Source: Prionace glauca (lineage: Eukaryota; Chordata; Chondrichthyes; Carcharhiniformes; Carcharhinidae). From it: a DNA stretch of 64,000 bases. Below, piece by piece: positions 1-10,510 of the stretch (within the stretch, counting starts at the first letter, position 1; the number at the start of each line of letters is the position of its first letter). The position numbers and the translations under genes were made by a program. The DNA is taken from positions 38,530,182 to 38,594,181 of the forward strand of contig CM075760.1 in assembly GCA_037974335.1 (NCBI GenBank), in the 5' to 3' direction. The notes under the pieces were generated by a model. The model ran no database searches and had not been told where the DNA came from. It was given only the letters and a program-made list of their open reading frames with translations.

Positions 1-70
1 GATTAAGGATAGTATCAAGGTGGTAGCAAGGGATGATATCGGAGCCAAGGAGCAGAATGTGGAATCGTGA

Positions 71-1309
71 GTGGAGATTAGGAACAGAAAAGGAAGGAAA
101 ACACTAGTGGGTGTCGTCTATAGGCCCCCAAATAATGATCTGGAGGTGGGGCGGGCTGTTAACGCGCAAATAAGTGCGGCGTGCAGGAATGGGACGGCAG
201 TAGTTATGGGAGATTTCAATCTGCATATTGATTGGTTGACCCATGTTGGACGAGGTGGGCTCGAGGAGGAGTTCTTGGAATGCTGCAGGGATAATTTCCT
301 TGAACAGTGTGTGTTGAAGCCGACGAGGGAGCGAGCTATCTTGGATCTGGTGCTATGTAATGAGGTGGGTAGAATTAGGGACCTTGCGGTGAAGGATCCT
401 CTTGGAGAGAGTGATCATTGTATGGTGGAGTTTCTGGTGCAGATGGAGGAGGAGAAAGTGGATTCCCAGACACGCGTCCTTTGTTTGAATAGAGGGGAGT
501 ATGGTAGGATGAGAGAAGAATTGGCGAATGTGGACTGGGGGAGCGCGTTGGAAGGTAGGTCTGCTGAGGAGCAGTGGAGGATCTTTAAGGAGATCTTTCT
601 TGGTGCTCAGCAGAAATTTATTCTGATGGTTAAAAAGGACAGTAGGAGGAGGGGTAATAAGCCATGGATAACGAAGGAGGTGAAGGAAAGTGTTAAATTC
701 AAAGCGGAGAAGTTTAGAGTAGCTAAGAGCAGTGGGCGGGAAGAGGATTGGGAAAGGTTTAAATGTCAACAAAGATTGACAAAGAAATTGATAAAGGAGG
801 GTAGGAGAAGCTATGAGGCTGGGCTAGCACTTAATATAAAAAAGGATAGCAAGAGTTTTTATAAATATATAAAAAGGAAGAGGCTGGCTAGGGTGAACGT
901 TGGTCCTTTAGAGGATGAGAAAGGGGAGCTAGGGGTAGGGGATGGGGATATGGCTAAGGTCTTGAATAACTTTTTTGTTTCTGTCTTCACGGAGGAGGAC
1001 GTGAATGATTTGCCGGGTGTTAGCGATGGAAAGGCGGTAGGAATGGAGGGTCTTAATGACATTACTGTTACTAGAGAGGTGGTGCTCGACAGACTGGAGG
1101 GGCTGATTGTGGACAAGTCCACAGGACCGGACGGAATGCATCCGAGGGTTCTGAAAGAAATGGCGGAGGTGATAGTGGATGCCTTGGTGGTTATTTTCCA
1201 GACGTCGCTGGATTCCGGGGAAGTGCCGGAAGATTGGAAAACGGCTAATGTTACGCCGTTGTTTAAGATGCCAGGCAAAAGGCGGGGAATTATAGGCCGG
1301 TTAGTTTAA
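71..1309 (+). pseudogene. CR1 LINE endonuclease plus start of RT domain
   Basis: Open frame of 412 residues. Residues 1-120 match the second half of an exonuclease-endonuclease-phosphatase fold as used by CR1/L2 LINEs to nick target DNA: GDFNLHIDW near residue 47 and GESDHCMV near 112. Residues 120-330 are the basic linker. From about 340 the thumb-proximal RT motif DKSTGPDGMHPRVLK appears, and the frame is lost just after DWKTANVTPLFK. The start codon is only the first in the open frame; the true N terminus is outside the window. It belongs with the RT frame at 1315-2433, one frame away. Confidence 0.8.
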
Positions 1310-1314
1310 CGTCT

Positions 1315-2433
1315 GTGGTAGGTAAAATGTTAGAATCCGTCATTAAGGAGGAAATAGCGAGGCATCTTGAGGGGAATTGCTTGATAGGGCGGACGCAACA
1401 CGGTTTCATTAAAGGGAAGTCGTGTCTGACAAATTTACTGGAGTTCTATGAGGATGTGTCTAGGGCAGTGGATAGAGGAGAGCCGGTGGATGTGGTCTTT
1501 CTGGATTTTCAGAAGGCGTTTGACAAGGTACCTCACAAGAGGTTATTGCAGAAGGTCAGGGGACATGGAGTTGGGGGTAGGGTGTTAGAGTGGATAGAGG
1601 ATTGGTTGTCAAATAGGAGGCAGAGAGTGGGGGTCAATGGATGCTATTCGGATTGGCGGTTGGTGACTAGTGGGGTGCCCCAGGGGTCGGTGCTGGGGCC
1701 TCAGCTATTTACCATTTATATAGATGATCTGGAGGAGGGAACCGAGTGCAGGGTGTCGAAATTTGCTGATGACACCAAGATTGGGGGAAAGGCAAATTGT
1801 GCGGAGGGTGTGGATAGTCTGCAGAAGGATCTAGATAGGCTGGGCGAATGGGCCAGGAAATGGCAAATGGAATTTAATGTTGGCAAGTGTGAGGTGGTCC
1901 ACTTTGGTAGGAGGAATGGTAGGAAGGACTATTACTTACGGGGCGAAAAACTGCAGCAGGCGACAGTGCAGAGGGACCTCGGGGTCCTTGTGCATGAGTC
2001 GCAAAAACCCAGCTTGCAGGTGCAGCAGGTGGTCAGGAAGGCGAATGGGATGCTGGCCTTCATAGCGAGGGGGATTGAATATAAAAGTAGGGAGGTCTTG
2101 CTACAGCTGTATAGGGCATTGGTGAGGCCGCAGCTGGAGTACTGTGTGCAGTTTTGGGCGCCGCACCTGCGCAAGGATATTTTGGCCCTGGAGGGAGTGC
2201 AGAGGAGGTTTACTAGGCTGATACCGGAGTTGAGGGGATTGAGCTATGAGGAGAGGCTGAATAAACTAGGCTTGTACTCGTTAGAGTTTAGAAGAATGAG
2301 GGGATATCTCATTGAGACATATAAGATGATGAATGGGATGGATAGGATAGAGGTGGAGAGACTCTTCCCGCTCAAAATAGACAGTAGGACTAGGGGGCAC
2401 AGCCTCAAGATAAAGGGTTTAGAACAGAGTTGA
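1315..2433 (+). pseudogene. CR1 LINE reverse transcriptase fragment
   Basis: Frame of 372 residues covering RT palm and thumb: HGFIKGKSCLTNLLEF, VVFLDFQKAFDKVPHK, SGVPQGSVLGP, FTIYIDDL and KFADDTKIGG (the catalytic aspartate pair). The LHFGR-type connection domain follows. The frame ends early at a short deletion near 2417, so the last conserved block (FFTQRVVNLWNSLP, readable around 2440-2490) is out of frame. Enzymes of this family copy their own RNA at a nicked target site. Confidence 0.8.
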
Positions 2434-2699
2434 GGAGGAACTTCTTCACTCAAAGGGTGGTGAATCTCTGGAATTCTCTGCCCGTTGAAGTGGTGGAGGC
2501 TGCCTCGCTAAATATTTTTAAGAAACGGGTTGATGGGTTTTTGATAAGAGAGGGGATTAAGGGTTATGGGGAGAGGGCGGGAAGGTGGAGCTGAGTCACG
2601 ACAGATCAGCCATGATCTTATTGAATGGCGGGGCAGGCTCGAAGGGCCAGATGGCCTACTCCTGCTCCTATTTCTTATGTTCTTATGTATCACCGTCCC

Positions 2700-2765
2700 T
2701 TCATCATCACTGGGTGAATAGCTTGTAACTCCTGACCTAACGGGGAGCACCTCCACGACATGGAC
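2700..2765 (+). repeat. Fragment of a shark interspersed repeat
   Basis: Short stretch with the wording 'ggagcacctccacgacatggactgca'-like (conserved CACATGGACTGCA core). In shark repeats this is usually joined to the GGATGGGCAATAAATGCTGGCC tail that appears separately at 24.43 and 39.77 kb. The family name is not known to me. Confidence 0.4.
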
Positions 2766-2989
2766 TGCAATTGATTACAATTTTCTCCACAGGTAATTGG
2801 GATGGGAAATATTTTCTGTTGGTTTTGTTAGTGAAAAGACAGAGTAGTGGGATGAACTGATTTCCCTTGTAGAGAACCAGCACATGCATGACGGGTTAGT
2901 CATTTTCTGTAATGTAATAATTCAATGTTTCTGTGCCTTAATGGAAAAGAGACCGATTCTGGAGGCCAGGACCTAACTTCTGGAATCAA

Positions 2990-3130
2990 TGCCCATTGCC
3001 TCTTATAGAGGTGGCGTTGCACATGCGCCCTGTTGCCTATTGCCCCCTATAAAGATGGCTACTGCCATGCTGTCCATTGCCTCCAATAAATATGGCGGCC
3101 ACGCTGCCCATTGTTCTCTAAAGATGGAGG
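2990..3130 (+). repeat. Imperfect short tandem repeat with AAGATGGC-like units
   Basis: Three to four diverged units of roughly 34-44 bases start at about 2995, 3039, 3076 and 3110. Each begins CCATTGCC-like and contains AAAGATGGC or AATATGGCGGCC. The AAGATGGCGGC word resembles YY1 sites; that role is inferred, not shown. Confidence 0.5.
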
Positions 3131-3199
3131 CTACAAAATCGGTTAAGCAGGGCCTCGGGCGTCTTATTTGTGGTTTGAAGCTCATATCCAATGTTTACG

Positions 3200-3470
3200 A
3201 AAGCTCTGCTTCCTAAACCGGGTGTTATGGGCCCTCCCTTTTGATCCGCAGGCTCCACTTAATCTCACTCACCGCTGTCTCCAGTTTCTGCTCTCCCTGC
3301 TGCTCCAACACCATCCCATCCGATCACCGCCTACACTGCACTGCGCATGCTCCAGCCAGAGCCGCACTGAGCCTGCGCAATGATCGCCTGTATTCAAGAT
3401 AGGGTGTAGTCCCTCTCTCGGTGCACGCTGGGTAATAGCATCGCCATTGCCACTTGATATTGTCAAATAT
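3200..3470. promoter_or_regulatory. GC-rich, possibly promoter-like stretch
   Basis: Locally raised CpG with an NRF1-like word (CTGCGCATGC near 3347) and GCCTGCGCAATG (near 3375). No gene start could be tied to it. The nearest minus-strand coding relic is a LINE. Weak call. Confidence 0.25.
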
Positions 3471-3739
3471 AAATTCATCTTCCCTGGTCCATGATCATAA
3501 TGACTGGCCGAGAATGGCTTACTCCTGCTCCTATTTTCTATGAAAATATATTTAAACAGGCTTATTTTAAATTAGTTAACACCTTCCTCGAAATAGTGTA
3601 ATTACCACAATCATTTATCAGTCTGGAAATTTAAACCTGCTGTTTCACTTCCAGTCAGGAACAGGTCGTAGTTTTACACTAATCTTTGATTTGACAGCCT
3701 TCACCTTTGTTCAAAAGCCAGAATTGTTGCAAACTCTCT

Positions 3740-3935
3740 GCAGCTGTGACAGTATCTGTAAAAACAGAAACAGACTCAATGTTTCCAGTCCAATATGACT
3801 CTTCTTCAGTTCCAAAACATTAGCTCTGTTTCTGCAAAAATGCTGCCAGACCTGCTGAGTTTTTCTAGCTTAGTTTTTATTTCAGATTTCCAGCATATGT
3901 AGTATTTTGATTTTCTTTCACAATTATTCATCCTG
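3740..3935 (+). repeat. Interspersed repeat (TGCTGCCAGACCTGCTGAG family)
   Basis: Contains ATGCTGCCAGACCTGCTGAG, then TTTATTTCAGATTTCCAGCA. Related copies are seen at about 10190-10268 and 49640-49700. No coding capacity; class unknown. Confidence 0.5.
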
Positions 3936-3956
3936 ACTCTAAACATAGTTATAAGA

Positions 3957-4815
3957 AACATACTTAAGAAATAGGAGCAGGAGTAGGCCATCTAGCCCTT
4001 CGAGCCTGCCCCGCCATTCAATAAGATCATGGATGATCTGTCGTGGCTCAGTTCCACATTCCCGCCCTCTCCCCATAACCCTTAATCCCATCGTTTATCA
4101 AAAACCCATCAACCCGCGTCTTAAAAATATTTAGCGAGGTAGCCTCCACCACTTCAACGGGCAGAGAATTCCAGAGATTCACCACTCTTTGAGTGAAGAA
4201 GTTCCTCCTCAACTCCGTTCTAAACCGCTCCCCCTTTATCTTGAGGCTGTGCCCTCGAGTCCTACTATCCTTTCTGAGCGGGAAGAGTCTCTCCACCTCT
4301 ATCCTATCCATTCCATTCATCATCTTATACGTCTCAATGAGATCTCCCCTCATTCTTCTAAACTCTATCGAGTACAAGCCTAGTTTATTCAGCCTCTCCT
4401 CATAGCTCAACCCCCTCAACTCCGGTATCAGCCTAGTAAACCTCCTCTGCACTCCCTCCAAGGCCAAAATATCCTTGCATAAGTACGGTGCCCAAAACTG
4501 CACACAGAACTCCAGCTGCGGCCTCACCAATGCTCTATACAGCCACAGCAAGACCTCCCTACTTTTATATTCAATTCCCCTCGCTATGAAGGCCAGCATC
4601 CCATTCGCCTTCCTGATCACCTGCTGCACCTGCAAGCTGGGTTTTTGCGACTCATGCACAAGGACCCCAAGGTCCCTCTGCACCGTCGCCTGCTGCAGTT
4701 TTTCGCCATGTAAGTGATAATCCTTCCTACCAAAGTGGACCACCTCGCACTTGCCAACATTAAATTCTATTTGCCATTTCCTGGCCCATTCGCCCTGCCT
4801 ATCCAGATCCTTCTG
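3957..4815 (-). mobile_element. CR1 LINE, 5'-truncated 3' end
   Basis: Antisense copy of the same CR1 family as 1-2690. It holds the RT connection and C-terminal domain (VHFGRKDYHLHGEKLQQATVQ through FFTQRVVNLWNSLPVEVVEA) in one open frame, 4048-4743, followed by the family 3' end. The 5' break is at about 4815. Several substitutions relative to the other copies make it look older. Confidence 0.9.
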
Positions 4816-5255
4816 TTAAAAGAACCTTCTGTTCCATGTCTAGGAGCTCTGGACAATGGAAGAGAGCAGCTGGGACATATTTCTGACACACCTCAGGATT
4901 AACCCACTTTGCTGTCAGAGAGATGAGAAAGACCAAAGTGTTGTTTGTCCCTGTCAGTGTGACCCTATGGCAGGAACAGACTGAACTTCTGTTCCTGCTG
5001 TATGATCCTCCCCCATATTGCCCTTTCTGAGCTCCAGCCAGTCAATGTTAAACACTCAGCTGGGAAAGACAAACATCTGCAATAATGTATTCAAACAAAT
5101 CTGTTTTATTTCACATTTATTTAGAATATTCAACTTCAGTCCAGTTACAGAGATTATTAACATAATTAGAAACAAATTTCAAATATCAGAATGAACATAG
5201 TTCAGTGCTGAATGTGATTCACAGAAGGAATAACAGCAAAATCCGGTCCCTGTAG
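4816..5255. other. No recognisable feature
   Basis: AT-moderate sequence between the LINE fragment and the zinc-finger relic. It is possibly 3' flank of the zinc-finger pseudogene. I see no gene, RNA or repeat that I can name. Confidence 0.4.
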
Positions 5256-5950
5256 TCACTTAGGCACACTCTGCTGTGTTAGAAAGTAAGATAACTGAGT
5301 GAATCTCTCCTCACACATGGAGCAGGTGAATAGTCTTTGAATGTATCTATGTATCAGCAGATACATTTTGCATTTAAATCTCTGCTCACAGTCAGAACTT
5401 TGAAAAGATTCCTTATCAGTGCGAACAAGTTGATGTGTATTGAGGTGCGATAACTGAGTGAATCTCTTCCCAAACTGGAGCAGGTGAATGGCCTCACCCA
5501 GAGTGAGTGCACTCGTGAACATTCAGTTCACATGACCAGCTGAACCCAGTTTCACAGTGAGAGACTCTGGATGGTTTGCCGTCAGTGTGAACCTGCTGAT
5601 AGCACATCAGATCCACAGAAATTTTAAAACATTTTTCACAATCCAGACATTTAAAATATATTCCATCAGTGTGAACTCACTGGTGAATTAACAAAATGAA
5701 TGAATCAGTGAATTGCTTTCAATACATGGAGCAGGTGAATGACCTCTTCCTGGTGTGAACTGTCTGCAGTTGCTACAGGATGGACAATTGCCTGAATCTC
5801 TTACTACACTGAGAGCAGATGAGTGGAGTGGAACCAGTGTGAATGCACTGGTGAACCATCAATGAAGTGCATTTTTAAAGCTCCTGTCACAGTTGCAGAA
5901 TTTAAATCCTCTCTCTGCAGTATGAACCCACTGGTGTGTGTGAGACTGGA
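5256..5950 (-). pseudogene. C2H2 zinc-finger pseudogene
   Basis: Minus-strand reading shows decayed C2H2 fingers: CSMCEERFTQLSYFLTQQ and the CEQRFKC-type half fingers at 5256-5522. Further finger-and-linker words (TGE-like linkers, antisense GAGCAGGTGAATG) continue to about 5950 with stops and frame changes. Zinc ligands are often lost. It is homologous to the intact gene at 6552-8024 and sits directly downstream of it in the same orientation, so it is probably a dead tandem copy. Confidence 0.75.
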
Positions 5951-6194
5951 TGGAGAAAAGTGGGAGTTCAGGGCTCAGACAAGAAGGATGTTGAGAGACA
6001 GTTTGACCCATTAGGCTAATGGAATGGAGCAAAGCAGCAGAGACAACTGATGGGATTATCTCAATCTTAGTGACAAAGCATTTCCATGAGCTGCTCACAC
6101 TTGTTGTTGGAGGTGAGGATGGAGAAAACAGGGGAGAGGGAGAGCCCTTCAAAAGGAAATGACTTGTATTAGAAATATTAAAAATATTCACAAT

Positions 6195-6475
6195 GTTTAA
6201 GACAAACCTAGAATACCTAAGTGCAGAAGGAGGCCATTTGGCTCATTGAGCATACACTGACAATATTCCCACCCAGTAACTCCATGTATTTACTCTGCCA
6301 ATCCCCCTGACAATGAGGAGTCACCTAGCATGGTCAATCAACCTAACCCACATATCTTTGGACTGTGGGAGGAAACACATGCAGACAGTCATCCGGCATT
6401 CCAGGGCCGGAATTGAACTTGGATCCCTAGCGCTGTGATGCAGCAGTGCTAACAACTGTTACCGTACCACCCTGA
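6195..6475 (-). mobile_element. V-SINE (tRNA-derived SINE), antisense
   Basis: Reverse complement shows the tRNA-like head (GGTTAGCACTGCTGC, then an A/B-box GTTCAATTCC-like word), the V-SINE core (TTTCCTCCCACAGTCCAAAG, here diverged) and a tail related to GGGCC..ATGGCCTCCTTCTGCAC. The structure matches the V-SINE/HE1 group of cartilaginous fishes. Bounds are approximate. Confidence 0.75.
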
Positions 6476-6551
6476 GATGGAATATACATCAGCAGAAACA
6501 GAGCCCAATGAACATGGTTCCTTTCTGGATGTAATTGATGGCAAAATCCAC

Positions 6552-8024
6552 TCACTTGTGAACTCGCTGGTGTGTTAGCAGATTGGATGAATGAGCAAAT
6601 CCCTTCCCACACACAGAGCAGGTGTACGGCTTCTCCCCAGTGTGAACTCGCTTGTGTATCAGCAAGTTGAATGAATGAGAAAATCCCTTTCCACATTCTG
6701 AGCAGGTGAACGGCCTCTCCCCAGTGTGAATGCGCTGGTGTACAGTGAGATGACATAATTCTCTGAACGCAGTCCCACAATCAGAGCATCTGAACGGTCT
6801 CTCTCCAGTGTGAACGCGTCGATGGGACACCAGATTGCAGGAAATCTTAAAGCCCTTCCCGCAGTCTGGACATTTAAAAGGTCTCTCCTCAGTGTGAATT
6901 CGTTGATGGCATACGAGTTCCCCTGAACGTTTAAAGCTTTTTCCACATTCTGCGCATTTAAAAGGTCTCTCCTTAGTGTGAGTGCGCTGATGTGATGTGA
7001 GGGCAGATGATGTCTTGAACCCAATCCCACAGTGAGAGCACCTAAATGGGCTCTCATCAGTGTGGACACGTTGATGGCACAGCAGCTTCGCAGAACTTTT
7101 ATAGCACTTCCCACATTCTGGGCATTTAAATGGTCTCTCAGTAGTGTGAACTTGCTGGTGTCTTAGCAAATTGGTGGACTGACTGAATCCCTTCCCACAT
7201 TTGGAGCAGATGTAAGGTTTCTCATGAGTGTGAATTCGCTGGTGTCTCTGCAGACTAGATGAGTGAGTGAATCCCTTCCCACATTGAGAGCAGGAGAATG
7301 GCCTCTCCCCAGTGTGAGTGCGCCAGTGTACAGACAGGTCACTCGATTGCCTGAATGCAGTGCCACACTGAGAGCATCTGAAAGGTCTCTCATCAGTGTG
7401 AGTGCGCTGGTGTTTAGTTAGGGCATTGGATGACTTGAACCCACTCCCACAGTCAGAGCACCTGAAAGGCCTCTCGTCAGTGTGAATATGTTGATGGGAC
7501 ATGAATTCCCCTGCACTTTTAAAGCACTTCCCACAGTCCGGGCATTTAAAAGGTCTGTCCTCAGTATGAACTCGCTGGTGTGCCAGCAGGTTAGGCGACC
7601 TTGAGAATCTCTTCCCACATTCGGAGCAGATGAATGGCTTCTCCCCGGTCTGAACTCGCTGGCGTTTCATCCCACACTCAGAGGAGCTCAATAGCCTCTT
7701 CCCATTGTGGACTTCCTGGTGTCTTAGCAAGTTGGTTAACTGAGTGAATCCCTTCCCACAGTCAGAGCAGATGAATGGTTTCTCCCCAGTGTGACTGCGG
7801 CAATGCATTTCCAGGTGAGATGGGGATTGGAATCTCTTCCCACAGTCCTCACATTTCCACGGTTTCTTCTTGGTGTGACTGCAATTGTGTGTTGACAGGT
7901 AAGATAATTGGCTGAAGCCTCTTCCACACACAGAACACGTGTACGGTTTCTCCCCAGTGTGAACGGTTCTTTTTGTTGCCATGTTAAAAATCTGCTGATA
8001 TTTACACTGTGATAAGTTATGCAA
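6552..8024 (-). CDS. C2H2 zinc-finger protein, 16 fingers
   Basis: Open frame of 490 residues that is almost entirely Kruppel-type C2H2 fingers joined by HTGE(R/K)P(F/Y) linkers. I count 16 complete C-x2-C-x12-H-x3-H fingers plus one degenerate unit after finger 3 ([13 protein letters not shown], histidines missing). No KRAB, SCAN or BTB domain precedes the fingers. Two in-frame starts exist: residue 1, and residue 15 (codon at 7982), where [14 protein letters not shown] begins. The second has the better context and is my preferred start. It is likely a nuclear sequence-specific DNA-binding protein; the target is unknown. A promoter-like GC-rich stretch lies at 9.2-9.5 kb on its 5' side, implying a non-coding first exon. 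Related sequence to its leader recurs at 19975-20150. The frame is intact. Confidence 0.85.
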   Translation of the reverse strand: MHNLSQCKYQQIFNMATKRTVHTGEKPYTCSVCGRGFSQLSYLSTHNCSHTKKKPWKCEDCGKRFQSPSHLEMHCRSHTGEKPFICSDCGKGFTQLTNLLRHQEVHNGKRLLSSSECGMKRQRVQTGEKPFICSECGKRFSRSPNLLAHQRVHTEDRPFKCPDCGKCFKSAGEFMSHQHIHTDERPFRCSDCGSGFKSSNALTKHQRTHTDERPFRCSQCGTAFRQSSDLSVHWRTHTGERPFSCSQCGKGFTHSSSLQRHQRIHTHEKPYICSKCGKGFSQSTNLLRHQQVHTTERPFKCPECGKCYKSSAKLLCHQRVHTDESPFRCSHCGIGFKTSSALTSHQRTHTKERPFKCAECGKSFKRSGELVCHQRIHTEERPFKCPDCGKGFKISCNLVSHRRVHTGERPFRCSDCGTAFRELCHLTVHQRIHTGERPFTCSECGKGFSHSFNLLIHKRVHTGEKPYTCSVCGKGFAHSSNLLTHQRVHK

Positions 8025-8340
8025 CTGTCAGATCCAGATGTGATGTTTGGTTTGAATCTCCTGACTGCAACCCTCTCGAAATCCTGTGAAATTGGTTTGA
8101 AACAGAAAAAAGGGAGTGAGAGAGAGAACCCACAAAACAGGTTGTGAAATTGAGCTGAATAAATCTGGTAATTTGTGGGGCCGACAGGAGGAAAACATGA
8201 CCATGAAAGCTGCCAGATTGTTGTAAAAAATTCAACTGATTCACAAATTTCCTTCAGGGAAAGGGGTGAGACGGAGAAGATGGAAGAGGCAGGAGTCATA
8301 TCGACAATCAACCAAGACTTTAAAATCTCCCATACGCTCA
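8025..8340 (-). other. 5' leader / intron boundary of the 16-finger gene
   Basis: Sequence just upstream of the coding exon, including the GTGAGAGAGAGAACCC-like region, is conserved as a diverged paralogue at 19975-20150. That conservation suggests it is part of the gene (5' UTR or 3' end of an intron) rather than random flank. No coding exon is seen in it. Confidence 0.4.
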
Positions 8341-8419
8341 ACCTCGATCACTTGGTGAGATCAGGTATTAGGAGTCTGTGAACATCATCACTGGTATTCA
8401 CACACTGTCCTGACTGAAG

Positions 8420-8902
8420 GTTGACCAGGATGTTTTCTGATTTCGAGGACATCAGCTATGAGGAGTGGTTGAACAAACTAGGATTGTTTTCACTGTAAAG
8501 ACAGAGGCAGAGGGGAGATCTGATAGAGGTGAAAAAATTCTGAAAGGCATAGACAAGGTGGATATTCAGATGCTTTTTCCCAGGGTGGAAGTGTCAATTA
8601 CAAGGGGGTACAGGTTCAAGGTGAGGGGGGGGGGGAGTTAGTTTAAGGGAGAAATGCAGGGGAAGTTTTTCACAAAGAGAGTGGTGGATGCCTGGAACAT
8701 GCTGTCAGAGGAGGTGGTGGAAGGAGGGACATTAGCAACATTTAACAGGCATCTGAATGGGTACATGAATGGGGAGGGAGTAGATGGATATGGATGAAGT
8801 GAGGGCAGAAGGCACTTTTTAGATAATTTTGGGCACCATGATCGGCACAGGTTTGGAGAACCGAAGGGTCTTTTCCTGTGCTGTAATTTCTTTGTTCTTT
8901 AA
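8420..8902 (+). mobile_element. Second CR1-like family, 3' end
   Basis: Conceptual reading gives ISYEEWLNKLGLFSL, RGDLIEV, LFPRVEVSITRGYRFKV and FTKRVVDAWNMLSEEVVEGG, the CR1 C-terminal block. The tail TGTGCTGTAATTTCTTTGTTCTTT differs from the TTCTTATG family. A G-run near 8627 breaks the frame. Confidence 0.75.
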
Positions 8903-9039
8903 CTCTTATGGCATCCAGTATTGGATGAACGGAAATTTCCTTTGTGAACTATCCAGATCCTAATGAATCTGGAGATTCTATCAATGTTGAAGTGATGCTT
9001 GGCTTAAAATTCTCATTGACAAATCCTCCCCCTCCAACT

Positions 9040-9165
9040 CCCTCGGTGCACCCGAACAGGCACTGGAGTGGGGCGACTTGGGGGTTTTCACAGTAACTTC
9101 AATGCGGTGTCAATGTAAGCATACTTGTGACACCAATAAATAAACCCTAACTCCCTGTAAAAGGA
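9040..9165 (+). mobile_element. SINE 3' tail fragment
   Basis: Carries TTTTCACAGTAACTTCAATG, then CTTGTGACACCAATAAATAAA. The same tail is attached to a complete V-SINE head in antisense at 18435-18712, so this is the 3' end of that SINE subfamily. Confidence 0.65.
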
Positions 9166-9194
9166 GTTTTAAAATCCATCACTGTCATTCCAGG

Positions 9195-9560
9195 ATAGAC
9201 ATTGACAATCTCTCTCCTCCTGCTGGCAGGGAGCACCGCGCATGCGCACTCCTGCACCTTGCCTGGTGAGGCTGGCGGTCCTTCTTCCGGGTTTGTCTCT
9301 GCGGGAAGCAGAGCGGCTCAGGACAAACTCGGGACTGGCCTGGAACCTTCTTATTCGAGGTTTGCTGACTTCACTGGTTGTTTATGAAGCCTTTCCATCT
9401 TCCCTTTGCGGCGGTCTCTCTCTCGGACCCGCCGCTTCCTGACCCGCCCGCAAGGACAAGAAACAAGGAACTCCCGACCGCCAGCACTCCCACTGCGCAA
9501 GCTCAGAACATGGCCTGTACTACGCCTGCGCGGAACTCCTCTGCTGCCTGAATTGGGATG
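9195..9560 (-). promoter_or_regulatory. CpG-rich promoter-like region
   Basis: GC- and CpG-rich stretch with a full NRF1 palindrome (GCGCATGCGC at about 9238) and further CGCC/GCGG words, in an otherwise AT-leaning setting. It lies 1.2 kb on the 5' side of the minus-strand 16-finger gene and is the best candidate promoter for it. The direction is inferred from that gene. Confidence 0.45.
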
Positions 9561-9745
9561 TGGTGGAGATGCCGGCGTTGGACTGGGGTAAACACAGCAA
9601 GAAGTCTCACAACACCAGGTTAAAATCCAACAGGTTTATTTGGAATCACCAGCTTTCGGAGCGCTGCTGGTTCGTTAGGTGAGCGACTCACCTGATGAAG
9701 GAGCAGTGCACCAAAAACTCGTAATTCCAAATAAACATTTTCCCC
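9558..9745. mobile_element. Foldback (inverted-repeat) element
   Basis: Begins GGAGATGCCGGCGTTGGACT, continues through AACACCAGGTTAAA and AGCTTTCGGAGCGCTGCT, then turns and partly repeats itself inverted (CTGATGAAGGAGCAG ... CCAAATAAAC). Same family as 13574-14215 and 54330-54806. It looks like a non-autonomous DNA element; the right arm is decayed and shortened. Confidence 0.6.
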
Positions 9746-9849
9746 TGGTTTCTGTGGGTATGATTCATCTTTCATTCCCTCACCCTGCAATATAAATATC
9801 TCCCACTTTCTATGCCTTTTAGCTTTGACAAAAGGTAATCTGGACTAAA

Positions 9850-10190
9850 AATGGCACAGTGGCATGGTGGTTAGCACTGTTACCTCACAGCGCCAGGGAC
9901 CTGGGTTCGATTTCTGGCTTAGGTCACAGTCTGCGTGGAGTTTGCATGTTCTCTCCATGTCTGCATGGGTTTCCTCCGGATGCTCCAGTTTTCTCCCACA
10001 ATCCAAAAGATGTGTGGATTAGCTGCATTGGCCATGTTAAATTCCTCCTTGTGTCCTGTGATGCATAGGTTAGAGGGATTAGGGGGTAAATATGTGGGGT
10101 TGTGGGGATAGCGTCTGGGCGAGATTGTGTTGGTGCAGACGCGATGGGCCTAATGGCCTCTCTCTGTACTGTATAGATTCTATGATATGT
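9850..10190 (+). mobile_element. V-SINE, near full length
   Basis: Order on the plus strand: tRNA-like head with GTGGTTAGCACTGTTACC and GGTTCGATTTC, then CATGGGTTTCCTCCGGATGC and the CTCCCACAATCCAAAAGATG core, then AAATTCCTCCTTGTG, then the tail GATGGGCCTAATGGCCTC ... TTCTATGA. A few substitutions and small indels. Confidence 0.8.
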
Positions 10191-10268
10191 CAGCTCTTTT
10201 CTCTCTTTACAGATGCTGCCAGACCTGCTGAGGTTTTCCAACATTTTCTCTTTTGGTTTCAGATTCAC
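10190..10268 (+). repeat. Interspersed repeat (TGCTGCCAGACCTGCTGAG family)
   Basis: ATGCTGCCAGACCTGCTGAG followed by TTTTCCAACATTTTC and TTTCAGATTC. Related to the copy at 3740-3935. It sits directly after the V-SINE tail. Confidence 0.5.
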
Positions 10269-10379
10269 AAATAGCTTATAATCATTCTTTTGCTTTTATC
10301 GGGTACAGACTGGGACTGAAAGGTCATCTATGAAATTAGGAAACAGATCAAGGGGAGAATGAACATAAGAACATGTCAG

Positions 10380-10510
10380 AATGTGCGTAGACTGTATGGA
10401 ATTTGCACACTATCAGCATGGGTTTCCTCCCAGAGTCCAAAGATGTGTAGGTTAGGTTTATTGGCCTTAGTAAATTGCCCCTTAGTGTCAGGGGGACGAG
10501 CATACGCCAA
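10380..10510 (+). mobile_element. V-SINE core fragment
   Basis: Diverged core: ATGGGTTTCCTCCCAGAGTC, CAAAGATGTGTAGGTTAGG and AAATTGCCCCTTAGTGTC. Head and tail are missing. Confidence 0.6.

Larger units (their letters stand above)
1..2690 (+). mobile_element. CR1-clade LINE, 3' two thirds or more, runs off window start
   Basis: A non-LTR retrotransposon in the sense direction. It shows the C-terminal half of an APE-type endonuclease (GDFN and SDH motifs), then a linker, a reverse transcriptase (QKAFDKVPH, SGVPQGSVLGP, KFADDTK) and the conserved C-terminal FFTQRVVNLWNSLP block. It ends in the family tail with TTCTTATG repeats near 2690. The endonuclease start lies upstream of base 1. Against the copy at 11.1-12.8 kb, about 4 bp are missing near 1267 (shifting the frame between endonuclease and RT) and about 7 bp near 2417. 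It is therefore a dead copy, but otherwise close to its relatives. Confidence 0.9.
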
